Part shown: positions 10,493 to 21,400 of the stretch, one piece after another | Numbering within the stretch: the stretch's first letter is position 1 | Layout of the letters: the number at the start of each line of letters is the position of its first letter | Assembly: GCA_019059635.1 (NCBI GenBank) | Contig: JAGVRJ010000005.1 | Span: 2,170,001-2,234,000, forward strand | Origin: Proales similis | Lineage: Eukaryota > Rotifera > Eurotatoria > Ploima > Proalidae | Direction: 5' to 3' | Length of the DNA stretch: 64,000 nt | The notes under the pieces: generated by a model | Database searches by the model: none | The model's input: the letters and a program-made list of their open reading frames with translations, nothing else | Told to the model about the DNA's origin: nothing | Position numbers and translations under genes: made by a program

Positions 10493-11196
10493 TCAAAATG
10501 AGCGCATGAAAGATGCTCGCTGCTGGTGCGAGGGGAAAACTTGCTTGTAAGGCTGGCGGTAGTAGCACGGGCAGATTTTTCCTTCCTGTACGAGAGAGCA
10601 GAACTTGGGCAGGAGACGGTTGTTTCTGAACTCAGTCAAAAAGCTGTTGAACGGCTGCTGCAGATCTTGGTAGCGCGGGTCGGTGCAAATGTTCACTAAA
10701 ATTGAAACAGATCAATTTGTTCTACTGTCCCATGTTTGCTGGAAGCGGCAATACAAACCCTGAAGGAAGAGGCTCGAGTCAATGTCCGCGTTGCCGATAT
10801 TCACGTTGTTCTGAGTCTGTCGCTTGAATCGGCGCTGTCCACCGTAAGGATGGCCGCAGATGAAATGTTTGCATTGCAGCTCGCAAAACTGCTCAAACTC
10901 AAGCGACTGCCATTCATTTAGGGTGTTGCCGATTTCGGGAGCTATTTGAGCGTACTTTTCGCTGCACAAGTCAACTGAACAGCAGGACACAGATGAAGAG
11001 CGAATAGGCGGCTTGATACGGATAAAAGCTTACCAGAGAGCACCTGCGAGTTGGTAATCTCTGTCTCGCCCAATCTAACTGTTGAGCTCGATTAGAAGGG
11101 GCCCATATGAAGAGGAGAGAGATCGGTCCTTATGTTACTTTGGCACTGGCAGAGCTGAACACTGACGATCAGGGCGAACAGAATTGAAGAGAACAT
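10493..11196 (-). CDS. Gene C: Cys-rich secreted protein with duplicated domain
   Basis: Four exons, 11139-11196, 11034-11078, 10759-10974 and 10493-10695; 173 residues. All three introns (60, 59, 63 bp) are phase 1. Exon 1 is a signal peptide (MFSSILFALIVSVQLCQCQ). The rest is two similar halves. Each begins V(D/N)(L/I)C and ends in a three-Cys cluster: FC-x3-C-x4-C in the first half, FC-x7-C-x-C in the second. A dibasic RRFKRQ site lies between them, followed by NNVNIGNADIDSSLFLQ, a relative of the NIG..GGVFG unit of genes B and F. It is a paralogue of gene D, which is head-to-head with it. Function unknown. Confidence 0.8.
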
Positions 11197-11681
11197 GCTG
11201 CAATCTGCTGTGAACATATGTCCAAGTGTTTTGAAAATGAAAATGCTTCTTCGACGGCTTTTGAGCATGTTTGAAAATTACTCGTCAAGGTCAAGCTACG
11301 CAAACTGTGAAAGAGCAGAGTTGTGAGACGGCGGGCGACAGACAATCGCCTGTTCAGATCCGTTCAATGTTAGCATTCAATTTCAAACTATTTTTTTAAC
11401 AGTTTCGCTACACTTTCCAGGTTGTTGGCGATGCTCTCTACTCTGCGAACTCCCTATCTTCTACAAACTCATTCAACTAATTATCGCTTTGCTGAGCCTA
11501 AGCGGACAGATTAAGCGGACAAGAATCGTATTTTCAATTCGACTGTTGATTGAATTCAATAAAGGGGCCAGTTTTTGGCTCGACTCGGCAAACTAAATTT
11601 TGGTTCTCACTCCTGGCTATCAAATTTGCTCAGTTTGGATCATTTTCTCGTCTAGAAGAGACCGTAAACAGACTGTCCGGA
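11197..11681. promoter_or_regulatory. Divergent upstream region of genes C and D
   Basis: 485 bp between the start codons of two divergent paralogues. It probably holds both promoters. No strong TATA box or coding sequence is evident. Confidence 0.45.
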
Positions 11682-12345
11682 ATGAACCGCCTGCTCGCCG
11701 CCGTGCTCATTGTCGCTTGCTTCACTGCTTCGGTTCGAGCCCAGAGTAAGCCCAGTGGTCGCATCTCCGTCTGTCTGTTCTCATGAAAATCTTTCAAAGC
11801 GACAAACACTGTGAATATTGGCTCCGGCCGATTCACCAATTCGCTCTTTTTCGACGGTAACGCTGCTCTCGCTCTCATCTCTTCACACGACCGGCTGTTT
11901 AATTTTCAAACTGAACAGTGAGCGTCTGCGATGCTCGATACGACCGTGTGTCTGGCCGACTGACCGATTCGTTGAGCAAATGGAAAGCGTTTGAATTTGC
12001 CAACTTTTGCACAGAACAGTGCAGTCTGGACGTGTGCGGTCTTAGAGCGAAGAATAGCGAGCAGCGCTACAAGAGACAAGTGGACAACAACGTGTCAATA
12101 GACAACTCGCGCATCTCCAACAGTCTTTTCCTCGAAGGTTTGTGAATCCAATCTGCCAGCATCGCCCGTCAACTTACGTCTCGATCGACTCGAAACTAGT
12201 CAACATTTGCGCTGACCCGAGCTTGCAGTCGGAAAGAGATCAACTCAACGAGCTGCTCACCAAGGTGAAATTCGAGCGCTTCTATCCGGAGTTCTGCGAG
12301 CTCGAGAAGCAGACCTACTTTTGCAAATGCAATTACTACTACTGA
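11682..12345 (+). CDS. Gene D: Cys-rich secreted protein with duplicated domain
   Basis: Four exons, 11682-11745, 11800-11856, 11919-12137 and 12200-12345; 161 residues; introns 54, 62 and 62 bp, all phase 1. Exon 1 is a signal peptide (MNRLLAAVLIVACFTASVRAQ). Exon 2 encodes TNTVNIGSGRFTNSLFFD. Exon 3 encodes the first Cys domain (VSVCDARY...FCTEQCSLDVC), an RYKRQ cleavage site and a second short motif, NNVSIDNSRISNSLFLE. Exon 4 encodes the second Cys domain (VNICADP...FCELEKQTYFCKC). The motif-plus-Cys-domain unit is therefore present twice and split by introns at matching places. A poly(A) signal lies at 12435-12440. Paralogue of gene C; function unknown. Confidence 0.85.
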
Positions 12346-12722
12346 ACAAGCCTGAATTAATAATCTCAAATGCCATTGAATTCTTAAAATTAATTTATTT
12401 ATTAATTCAACAAGCCCAACCGTGTGGATGGGACAATAAATCTGATTTAATTACTTAATTAATAAGGCAGACTCTCGCTTTTTGAACAGATGCTCATTCA
12501 ATTTCAGCTTTTAGAGGAGAGAAAAGCAGCTTGTATTGAAACATTGAATTTATTTGCTTTTGAAAAACAACTAGTCAGAAAAGAGAGAAAAAAAAACAAA
12601 TTTCATTTGAAAATTGATCAGCATCAGACGAATAGAGTTGATTGGCTCGGAGAGCTCTGCTTCGCTCAGCTTTAGAGAAAAACCATGGATGGTCAGGGTG
12701 TGGAGAGAGGCTGGCGAATTTT
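12346..12722. other. Tail-to-tail spacer, genes D and E
   Basis: AT-rich. It contains the plus-strand poly(A) signal for gene D (12435-12440) and minus-strand AATAAA at 12549-12554 and 12395-12400 for gene E. No gene seen. Confidence 0.55.
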
Positions 12723-13193
12723 TCAACGCCTGCCGAACACGCCTCCTTTGAATGTTCCGTGCGAAATGTAGCACGGACTCTTACACATGAAATTGTTGAA
12801 TGCTCCTGACGACGACATGGTGGCCGGATAGTAGACGTTTGCGTACTGCGGAGTCCATTGCCAACGATTGTAGTTATTGTTGAAATTAGGATTAAAATTG
12901 TAATTTAAATTGTTTCTGTTGCCATATTGCGAGTGAAACCAACTTGGCAATAGATTGCCAAAAGTGTTGGACAGTTCATTCATGGCCTGGTAGAAGTTGT
13001 TGGGCAGAGGCCACGCTCTTTTCTGTCCTCGGCTCGATCTCGCCGACTCTGTCTCCTGGTCTCGCTCGATTGTCCGTCCTGCATCCTAATGAATTGAAAA
13101 GTGCGCAAAGGAGCGGGGCGCGCGAGTCAACTTACCTGCGGCCGACAACACGAGGAAGGCTTGAAGGAGAAAGAACAAGACGAGAATCTTCAT
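12723..13193 (-). CDS. Gene E: secreted precursor ending in GTFKGGVFGRR
   Basis: Two exons, 13136-13193 and 12723-13078, with a 57-bp phase-1 intron; 137 residues. The signal peptide (MKILVLFFLLQAFLVLSAA) is unrelated in sequence to that of A, B and F. A propeptide ends at RGQKR, followed by an Asn/Tyr/Trp-rich mature region. The last residues are CKSPCYISHGTFKGGVFGRR and stop: the cluster's Cys-Cys plus GGVFG signature ending in a dibasic pair, so trimming and Gly amidation would give a GGVF-amide end. It is head-to-head with gene F across 274 bp. Function unknown. The acceptor was chosen because it is the only nearby AG that keeps the frame open. Confidence 0.8.
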
Positions 13194-13250
13194 GTTTGAT
13201 TTAGAGCGGTGGCTCTCGGTGTGATCTGATCTGTTTTATGAAGATATAGC

Positions 13251-13625
13251 TCGAAAAAGAGAGCTGACGGCCACTTCTCCTCTGCCTCATTGTCTTGGCT
13301 GGTAAAGCGAGTGATCGAGAGACGAGCAGCTACACAATCGACTAGCGGATGAATAGGTCGAGTTGGGAGCGAGTGCGCGTCTCTAAGCTCAGCGCTCGCT
13401 CCAAGCCAGTGAGTATTTAAACGGCAGGAGTGCGAGTGCGAAGAAGAACCCACTCGACTCGGAGAGAATGCTGTCCACTCCGCTCAGGCCCGCTCTGCTG
13501 CTGCTTTTCGTCTGCGTCTTTGTCGTGCAAGGTTTGAAAGAGACGCCTGTCTGACTCGATTGTCTTTCTTTTTCTAATTATCTGCCACCGGAGTCTAGCG
13601 CTAGAGGACAAGCCGCCTCAACCAG
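13251..13625 (+). repeat. Copy 3 (inverted) of shared promoter/signal-exon repeat
   Basis: Reverse complement of 9866-10240, same 375-bp length. It covers the gene F promoter, signal-peptide exon, intron 1 and the first codons of exon 2. Differences seen by eye: about three bases. Confidence 0.9.
13414..13421 (+). promoter_or_regulatory. TATA-like box of gene F
   Basis: TATTTAAA 47 bp before the gene F ATG, at the same spacing as in genes A and B. Confidence 0.65.
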
Positions 13626-14253
13626 CTGCCCCGACAACATCAACGAGCCAGGTGCCAACCACTGCTCCTTCCTCAACTCCAACACCTCCATCCACAGCGT
13701 TCAATCCGTTTCAGCAAGCCATGTCTCAATTCCAAAGTAAATTCAATTTTAAATTTGCTTCGGTTGCGTCCCAATATTTGACCAAGATTTGATAGGCAAT
13801 TTGAATAACGCCATAGCCAACTTTCAAAACACAATTCAATCGACGGTCACCCAGAAACCTGACTGTTTGGATCCCAGCAATCCACTGTGCAAGGTTATTT
13901 TGAACGGAAATTTTCAAGGTGGCGTGTTTGGCCGCAGGAAGCGACAAAACTTTGGCGGTTTCGGCAACCAAATGGCTGGTGGATTTGGAGGTCAGATGGG
14001 TGGTGGATTCGGAGGCCAGATGGGAGGCTTTGGCGGCGGCGGATTTGGCGCTCAAATGGGCGGCGGAGGTTTCGGTGGACAAATGGGCGGCGGCGGCGGA
14101 GCGATAGCCAACATCGGAGTCGGAACATTTAATGGAGGAATTTTCGGTAGAAAAAAGAGACAGATCTTTAACCATGGAGGAGTGGCCTATTTACCAAATG
14201 GATGGAGAATTCCGCACGGATTCACATTGCCCAACATTGGAGTCTTTGGCTAA
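13468..14253 (+). CDS. Gene F: Gly/Met/Phe-rich secreted precursor with GGVFG motifs
   Basis: Three exons, 13468-13531, 13599-13736 and 13796-14253; introns 67 and 59 bp; 219 residues. The signal peptide differs from those of A and B by one residue (RPALLLLF). A Pro/Thr/Ser linker leads to the two-Cys block CLDPSNPLCKVILNGNFQGGVFG and a furin-like RRKRQ site. Next is a Gly-rich repeat region with GGQMGGGFGGQ-type units, then IANIGVGTFNGGIFG, RKKRQ, and a tail ending PNIGVFG. A poly(A) signal is at 14351-14356. The first two exons are nearly identical to those of gene B, while the third has diverged. It is either a precursor of amidated peptides or a secreted structural protein. Confidence 0.87.
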
Positions 14254-14822
14254 TTTCAAGACAAGAAGCGTTCACTGCTCATGATGGCAATCAATTTCAA
14301 TCTTGTTAATCATTTGAATCTGTTGTTTTTCACAATCGAATTGTTTCAGCAATAAAAATTCTCTCATGTTTTCTCAATCGACTCGGTTTGTTGGGTTAGA
14401 TTTGCTCCGCTCTAAAAAGGCAATTGATTGTAGAAGACAAATTGCAAAAGAGCGCAGGTTGCTCTCTAGCTGAACCAAAATAGAAAACACAAAGACTCCA
14501 GACGCTGGAGCGAATACACGCAAATAAACATGAGCAGCAGCGGCACATGGCAAGTAAAGACTGCATACGCGCTGCATCGCTCCTAAACCATTGCGGCTTA
14601 CTATGCGTTGCAATATTGCTTTTTAGGCGCGCGCGCGCTCGCGCGTTTGTTATATAACTAAAGCAAAAGTGCGAGCGAGCAACATTTCGTTTGAAACGCA
14701 GCGCGGCCAGTTGTTGGCGAGAATATTCTCGACTCAGATGCGAATGCGACGGGAAACACGAAACTCAACTCGGATTTTTGTTTAGAATAAGAAAAAAGTG
14801 AAATAGAGAGGTAAAAAGAGAA
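14254..14822. promoter_or_regulatory. Gene F 3' end and mtHSP70 promoter
   Basis: The gene F poly(A) signal is at 14351-14356. Toward the HSP70 gene there is an alternating GCGCGCGC tract (about 14629-14645), TATATAA at 14651-14657, and a perfect palindrome CGAGAATATTCTCG at 14718-14731. The palindrome contains inverted GAA/TTC pentamers as in a heat-shock element. Confidence 0.5.
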
Positions 14823-16924
14823 ATGTTGCGACTAGGCCGATCTTTGCTGAGCGAGCCGCAGGTGAAAAGCGCCACGGCCCTTCTTAGAACCAAAAGCACA
14901 TGGACCAGTGGTCTGCTCAACAAAAGCTCACCGCTGCGCAGCCAAATCCGCAAGGCGTCGGATGAGAAAGTCAGAGGTTCAGTGATCGGCATCGATCTTG
15001 GAACGACCAATTCGTGCGTGGCCGTCATGGAAGGTCGAACGCCACGAGTGATTGAGAACGCCGAAGGTGCTCGAACCACTCCATCAGTAGTCGCATTCAC
15101 CCAGGACGGTGAGCGCCTGGTCGGCGCGCCTGCCAAGCGACAGGCAGTCACCAACCCGGAGAACACATTCTACGCCACCAAGCGTCTGATCGGTCGTCGA
15201 TTCGAGGACGACGAAGTCAAGAAAGAAATGAAGCACGTCTCGTTCAAAATCGTCAAGGCCTCGAATGGCGACGCCTGGGTCGAGTCAATGGGCAAAGTCT
15301 ATTCGCCCAGTCAAATCGGAGCGTTTGTCCTTACCAAGATGAAAGAGACGGCCGAGTCCTACCTGGGCACGAGTGTCAAGAATGCGGTCATCACTGTTCC
15401 TGCCTATTTCAACGACTCGCAGCGCCAGGCGACCAAAGACGCCGGTCAGATCGCTGGTCTCAATGTGCTTCGTGTGATCAACGAGCCAACTGCGGCCGCA
15501 CTGGCCTTCGGTCTCGACAACGATCGCGACATGGTGGTGGCCGTCTTCGATCTTGGCGGCGGAACTTTTGATATTTCAATTCTGGAAATGCAGGCCGGCG
15601 TGTTTGAGGTGCGCTCCACGAACGGTGACACTTTCCTGGGCGGCGAGGACTTTGACAATGCCATTCTGAAGCATTTGCTCTCTGAGTTCAAGAAGCAGAG
15701 CGGCATTGATGTCACAAACGATCCTCAGGCAATGCAGAGACTTCGCGAGGCGGCCGAAAAGGCCAAGTGCGAACTCTCGTCTAGTTTGCAGACCGAAGTC
15801 AACCTGCCCTACCTCACCATGGACAAGAGTGGCCCCAAGCACATGAGCTACAAGATGACCAGGTCACAGCTCGAGTCGATTGTTGCCTCTCTCATCAAGC
15901 GAACTGTCGAGCCTTGCCAGAAAGCGCTCAAGGACGCCAAGATCAAGGCCATGGATGTCAACGAGGTTCTGCTTGTCGGCGGCATGACTCGAATGCCCAA
16001 GGTGCAGAGCACTGTCCAAGAGATATTCGGCAAGACTCCGAGCAAGTCCGTCAACCCGGACGAGGCAGTCGCTATCGGCGCCGCTATTCAAGGAGGCGTG
16101 CTGGCCGGCAACGTCTCGGATGTGCTGTTGCTGGACGTTACTCCCCTCTCGCTCGGTATCGAGACATTGGGCGGCGTGTTCACCAAGTTGATCCCGCGCA
16201 ACACCACAATCCCCACCCGAAAGAGCCAAGTTTTCTCGACTGCTGCCGACGGTCAGACTCAAGTGCAGATCAGCGTGTTCCAGGGCGAACGTGAGATGGC
16301 CAAGGACAACAAAATGCTCGGCCAGTTCACTCTGATGGGCATCATGCCCGCTCCTCGAGGCGTGCCCAAGATCGACGTCACATTCGACATTGACGCCAAC
16401 GGCATTGTGCACGTGTCTGCCAAGGACCAGGCCACTGGCAAAGAGCAGCAGATCGCCATTCAGTCATCGGGCGGTCTCAGCAAAGAGGACATTGAGAACA
16501 TGGTGCGCGAGTCGGAGAAATACGCTGAAAAGGACAAGAAACGCCGAGAGCTCATCGAAGAGATCAACAAGGCCGAGGCGGTGCTGCACGACACCGAGAC
16601 CAAGATGGAAGAGTACAAGGACCAGCTGCCCAGCGAAGAGTACCAGAAGCTCAAGGAGGGAATAACCAAGATCCGCGAGAAGCTCGGCTCGCTCGACAAG
16701 GAGAACGACACTGTCGACACGATCAAGCCACTCATCGACGAGTTCCAGAAGGACTCGCTCAAGCTGTTCGAGATGGCCTACAAAAAGGTGAGATTGTCTT
16801 TTTCCTTCGCTTTTAATGAAAACCACTTAAACGTTGACTCTGGCAGATGCAAGCAAACCGAGAATCTGGCAGCTCTTCGTCGCAAGAGTCGCAAGGCGAG
16901 GAGAAGAAGGACGAGAGCAAATAG
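14823..16924 (+). CDS. HSPA9: Mitochondrial HSP70 (mortalin)
   Basis: Two exons, 14823-16787 and 16847-16924, joined across a 59-bp intron; 680 residues, the usual mortalin length. It is the matrix HSP70 that drives protein import and folding and assists Fe-S cluster assembly. Residues 1 to about 50 are Arg/Ser/Lys-rich without acidic clusters, as in a mitochondrial presequence. The nucleotide-binding domain shows [14 protein letters not shown] and [13 protein letters not shown], and the linker and substrate-binding domain follow ([14 protein letters not shown]). The second exon supplies only the last 25 residues, a Ser/Glu/Lys-rich tail, so the sole intron is at the extreme 3' end. Reading through the intron would give a non-homologous tail, so the spliced form is preferred. 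Confidence 0.98.
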
Positions 16925-17173
16925 AGCCTCCCTTAGCAAGCAGCATCCAATCACTTTCTTTTTGTTCTTCTTTGTTGATTTTGCTTTTATTCAACAGCTT
17001 GAATTCACGCTTTCCGATTATATGCAGCTCTAAATCACCTGCCTCGATTCGTTTCTCTCTTTTCTTTTATACTTTGCTTGTTTCATTTGTTACATTCAAA
17101 CCAAAACAAAACGATTTTCCCCAAAGAGAAAGCCAAACAACGCTTCGCTCTTTTCTTTTTTGCGTTTGCAGCC

Positions 17174-18475
17174 TCAGACACATTTAAAGTTCGGATTGAG
17201 AATCAGAAGGAGCATAGGGTTGATGAGTGACTGTGTGTAGCCGAGCCAGTAGCTGATCTGATAGACTGACTCGGGAATGCAGTGTTCACAGATCGAGTAA
17301 ATGGGCCACATCAAGCAGAATGGCAGCCTTGAAATGCAAAACAAGCGGCCATTAACTCAATTCCAGACGAGTGTGGAAAAGGAGAAGAGTGCGACTAACC
17401 AGAGAATGCAGAAGGTCAATATAATTATGTAGAGCTTGGCGAACACATTCAGACGAGTTCTTCTGCTTTGATTTGTGCCAAGTGACGATTGCGGTGACAC
17501 ACTTAGCGTTCGGGTCCGTTGGTCGCCGTTCGTCGATTTGAATATTCCACTCACAGAGGGCTCGTTTGTGGACGAGAACATTTCCTCGGTGACATTTAGA
17601 CGCGAGTATTCAGAAGCAGTGGCAGCCGCTGTCTCTTCTCCGCCCACAGTCAGTGTCATCTGGTTATGAATCGAGACGACCATGGCTGCTGTTGCTGCTG
17701 CGGTGGCCGCGCCATTTCGCAGCCGATTCCAGTTTTTCTGCGCGTTCTCCCTCTTCCTGCGACGACGCACGCTCAGCATTCGCATCGTATAGAGTGTCAT
17801 GGCAATTATGAGGCCCATGGGTAAAAGGTAGGCGACCACATCCTGGCAAATGATCAAGAACGGATGATTCAGAGCGAAGTAGCATTCGGGCTGGTCAAAC
17901 GTCGAGTGAATGGTCAAGTTGACCAGAGGCAGCCAGACAAGCGCTGAGATGAACCAGAGCGAGGCGAGCACGAGTTTGCTGTGAGCGATTAGCCGCTCGT
18001 TTGGATAGTTCTTGGGCGCCTGGACGCTTCGGAGTCGCGCGTAAGCGATGAAGAGAATGTGCAGGACGCCCACGTGACAGACGGTGTAGTCGATTGACAC
18101 GTAGATGTGACACAGCGTCTTGCCCAGGGGCCAGTAGCCGAACAGATTGTAAACGCCGTAGAACGGCACCACGAACAGGCCCACAATCAGGTCGACGACT
18201 GCGTGGGCTATGAACACTTGATCGAAAACGGTTCTGCTCGCTGCTGCGCTCTTGCTGATGAAATAGAATATGTAGCAATTGAGGGCTATTGTGAACAGAC
18301 AAAAGAGCAGGACGGCAAACGCGACCAGTGTTGAATCGACGGCCAATTGACTGAGGCAGGCGAGCACCTGTCTAAATGAGTTTACATGCTGTGCGTTTTT
18401 ACACAACTCGAGTCGAGTCGCGTCCGGCTCGCTTTGATTGATGGAGAGATTAGAGTGGAGATTGAGAAAATCCAT
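17174..18475 (-). CDS. Class A GPCR, aminergic-like
   Basis: Two exons, 17400-18475 and 17174-17327, 72-bp intron; 409 residues. Seven hydrophobic segments are visible. The N-terminus has N-glycosylation sites (NLS, NQS). TM3 contains SIDY, giving the Asp that binds amines in this group, and TM6 has CILWLPF. The last exon supplies TM7 with the aminergic WLGY motif and a short tail ending FKCV, whose Cys could be palmitoylated. The third intracellular loop is long, Ser/Thr/Ala-rich and basic at both ends. Oddities: the DRY box reads ARL, and NPxxY reads NPMLL. Muscarinic- or histamine-receptor-like is my best guess; ligand unknown. The start is the first ATG before the glycosylation sites. Confidence 0.93.
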
Positions 18476-21400
18476 TTTCAACTCTGAATTGAATTTGGGG
18501 ACGAGCTGTTGAACACCTGCTGTCGACGTGCTGAGCGCTGTTTGGCAGCCGCCGTTGTTCGTGTCGATAATCTCGATGCTTGGGCAAATCGAATGAAAGA
18601 ACCAACAAGACGAGGCGAGTGCCAATTAGCTGGCATCGATCGATGCGCCGCCAGCATGTAGCTAACCGACAAACCAACTCTTTGCTGGCATTTCGAGTGC
18701 TTTCTCCAGGGAGCTCGCGGAAGGCAGACAGGAACTGGTGAATTCTACTCGATTTCAATCACGCTCACTCTGCCTCCTAATTTGATTGAATTTCGTTTGC
18801 GCGATGCCACCACACACTTCCTGTCAGCGTTTTTATTTATTTTTTTATTCAATTATTTTCACCGTTATTCTATTTCTTGCTTCGATTGCTAGTCTTTCAG
18901 CTGCTGGTTGGCCTGCTCTCTATCGATCTGACGCTTAATTAGAGGAAGCAAATGACAGCCGCCAACTGATGAAGCGTTCCCTAGTCACGATGACGCAAGC
19001 GCAATTATCAGTTCAAATTTCAGAAGGACGCCAATAGTGTAACCTCGGATCGAAATCGAGAATGGCGCCAATAAGACTGAAGCCCAAGGTCGCTAGATGG
19101 GGTAAAAAAAAAAAGAAAACGTTGCGACAAGGCCGGTCTGTATCTACTGCAATCCGATAGCTCAGGTCATTAGGAGAATGGGCGGACGGGCGGCAAAATG
19201 ATCAAATGACTCGTGAATAAAGCATGCTGTAATTGGGAGATGAGAGATGATCTCTCTCATGGTCAATTGGGCAGCCAAGTGAGGGGAAATAGATTCTTGA
19301 CAGGCGTTTGTTAGCCGCAAAAATGACGCAATCACCGCTCGCCTCATCAATTCGAAACAATCGGGCCAGTGACGTAAGCGAAACGACAACGCACACAAGC
19401 GCGATGGTCGTCTAATCTGTTGCGCAAGAGACGGCTGGCATCTTCTAATCGACACCCTCCTCCTCCTCCTCGTCGGCCTTGGCTCCAGTGTCCACTATCG
19501 ATGCCGAACAAACTTGAATGTCTTAATCTCTGTGCAATCGATCGCCTATTGCCTCATCCGTTTCCTTACTAATTCTCTCTTCTTTATTGCCAAGCGATCG
19601 TTTCCGCCACTGCGGCTTCAACACCTGATCGTCTTTGATGCTCGTATCTGAACGCACAATTATCGAAATCGATCGACAAACTTGTCACATTTCTCGGCTC
19701 TTTTGACGCCCTGCACTCCCGCGACTACCTTCCTCTTTGCTTTCGGACAGTTTGACTCTGTCCGTTCAATCGTGTCCTAATCTTCTCGCCTCCTGAATTG
19801 AGAATGCAGAAATTCCTTGGCCAAACAGGCCCAATTATACTCAATCGGGCTTTTCTGCTCTACTCAGACGCTCCTTTCACACTCAACCGTCCCCAAGTCC
19901 CTGTGTAAACACACACTGGTCGCGTTCTCTGGCCGGCGTTAAAACGAACAAGCACACATGCGAGCGAGAGATGAGCTCACGTGCGCTGTTCATGACTGGA
20001 TTAGTTAATGCCTGACTTGAGCGGCGCTGGTGGCCGTGGCGGCTCTTCTCTTTATACATGTGTTTGGGGGGTGATGTTGTTCGATCGCCTGAGCGCTGTA
20101 CAAACATGCTGTGGTCAAATGAAAGCGTCTTTGCTTGTTCTCCGTTTCTTCTAACGAACCTGTCAGCCCTGAGGGCTTCTTAGCAACTCGGCCAAATGGA
20201 AAAACTTGTCGTTTGATCACTCATGCTATAAATTTTCGCTTCAGATTGTTAGCGAGTGCCACAAGTATTCGCCATGGGCACACAGCTGTAAGTAAAGATC
20301 TCAGCTTTCTGCCCAATGTTGTTCTGTTGGTGCAACAAAAGGAGCAACAATAGACTTGAGTAGAAGATGTACTAAACGAAAATGATGTTCCATTTGAATA
20401 GATTGATCATGAAATCATGGTTCGAGGACAGATGTTGGACGAGATCACCAATCATAGAGCCAATCAACACAGAGCCAAGCACGAGCACCAGCATCGGCAG
20501 CTTGTTCGTTTGCACCGATAGCGATCAGGTCGAGTCAAGCCGATTAGTTTTATCATGCTGCTGCATCTCTGCCCTATCAGGCATGGACATGCATGAGCAA
20601 ATTCAAATTGATCAGCGTCAGTCTACATTAATCCACGTAAGTAGGACGTTTGTCCGTACTTGTCAATTGCGGAGCGCGGCAGCGGGGGATTCAGCATGCT
20701 TGTCTGGTTTTCGCACCACAGTGACAGAGAGAGAGAGAGAGGGCGAGCGGAGTGAGAGTGAAAGGGACCCAAAGAGCAGGAAGCGGGCGCAAGGGGAGAG
20801 CATTACTTGTGGCCCAGTTGAGGTACACGGTATCGTCTCTTTCAAGTAAAAAAAGCCGTAATTCGAATTTAATCATTTATTCGATTAAGATTCACCAGTT
20901 TTGGTTAATTGGCGTCACTTTCACACCGGAGCGTAAGAGTGAATATGTAGGCGACGTCAACTCGCAGCGAGCGGTCTTGGCTCTGGTTGCCTACCGGGCG
21001 CATGATTGCCCGCTAATGGGCGTCTAATGTGCACCTTTATACATTACGTTACTTATTTCACACAATCTGGCCCTCCTAAGCCATCCGACCCGAGTCCGAT
21101 GTATAAATATTAGAGGAGGCAAGAACCGCACTCTAATTAGGGCGCGATAAGCGTCGGCCGTTCTTAAATTAGTCATTCGAAGATTTAACTAATTACACAT
21201 GGCCACATTTGCCTCTTGTGTTCTGATCTTCATTTAGTTCTATTCGATTCATCCCACGTACACAGTCGCATGGCAGCCACTGTTCAGTTGGACTCGCTTG
21301 AGCGAGCGAACTGCTCATTCTCCAGGGGCTCCATATCTGCCTGCCTGCGAGCCTGCTCTCCAGCTTGCGTTCATTTATCTAAGTCTTGGATTGCCTAATT

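Noticed and set aside
20715-20745. Purine-rich and dinucleotide runs considered as CRISPR or satellite arrays
   Set aside because: They are simple microsatellites without spacers or longer repeat units, and the genome is eukaryotic.
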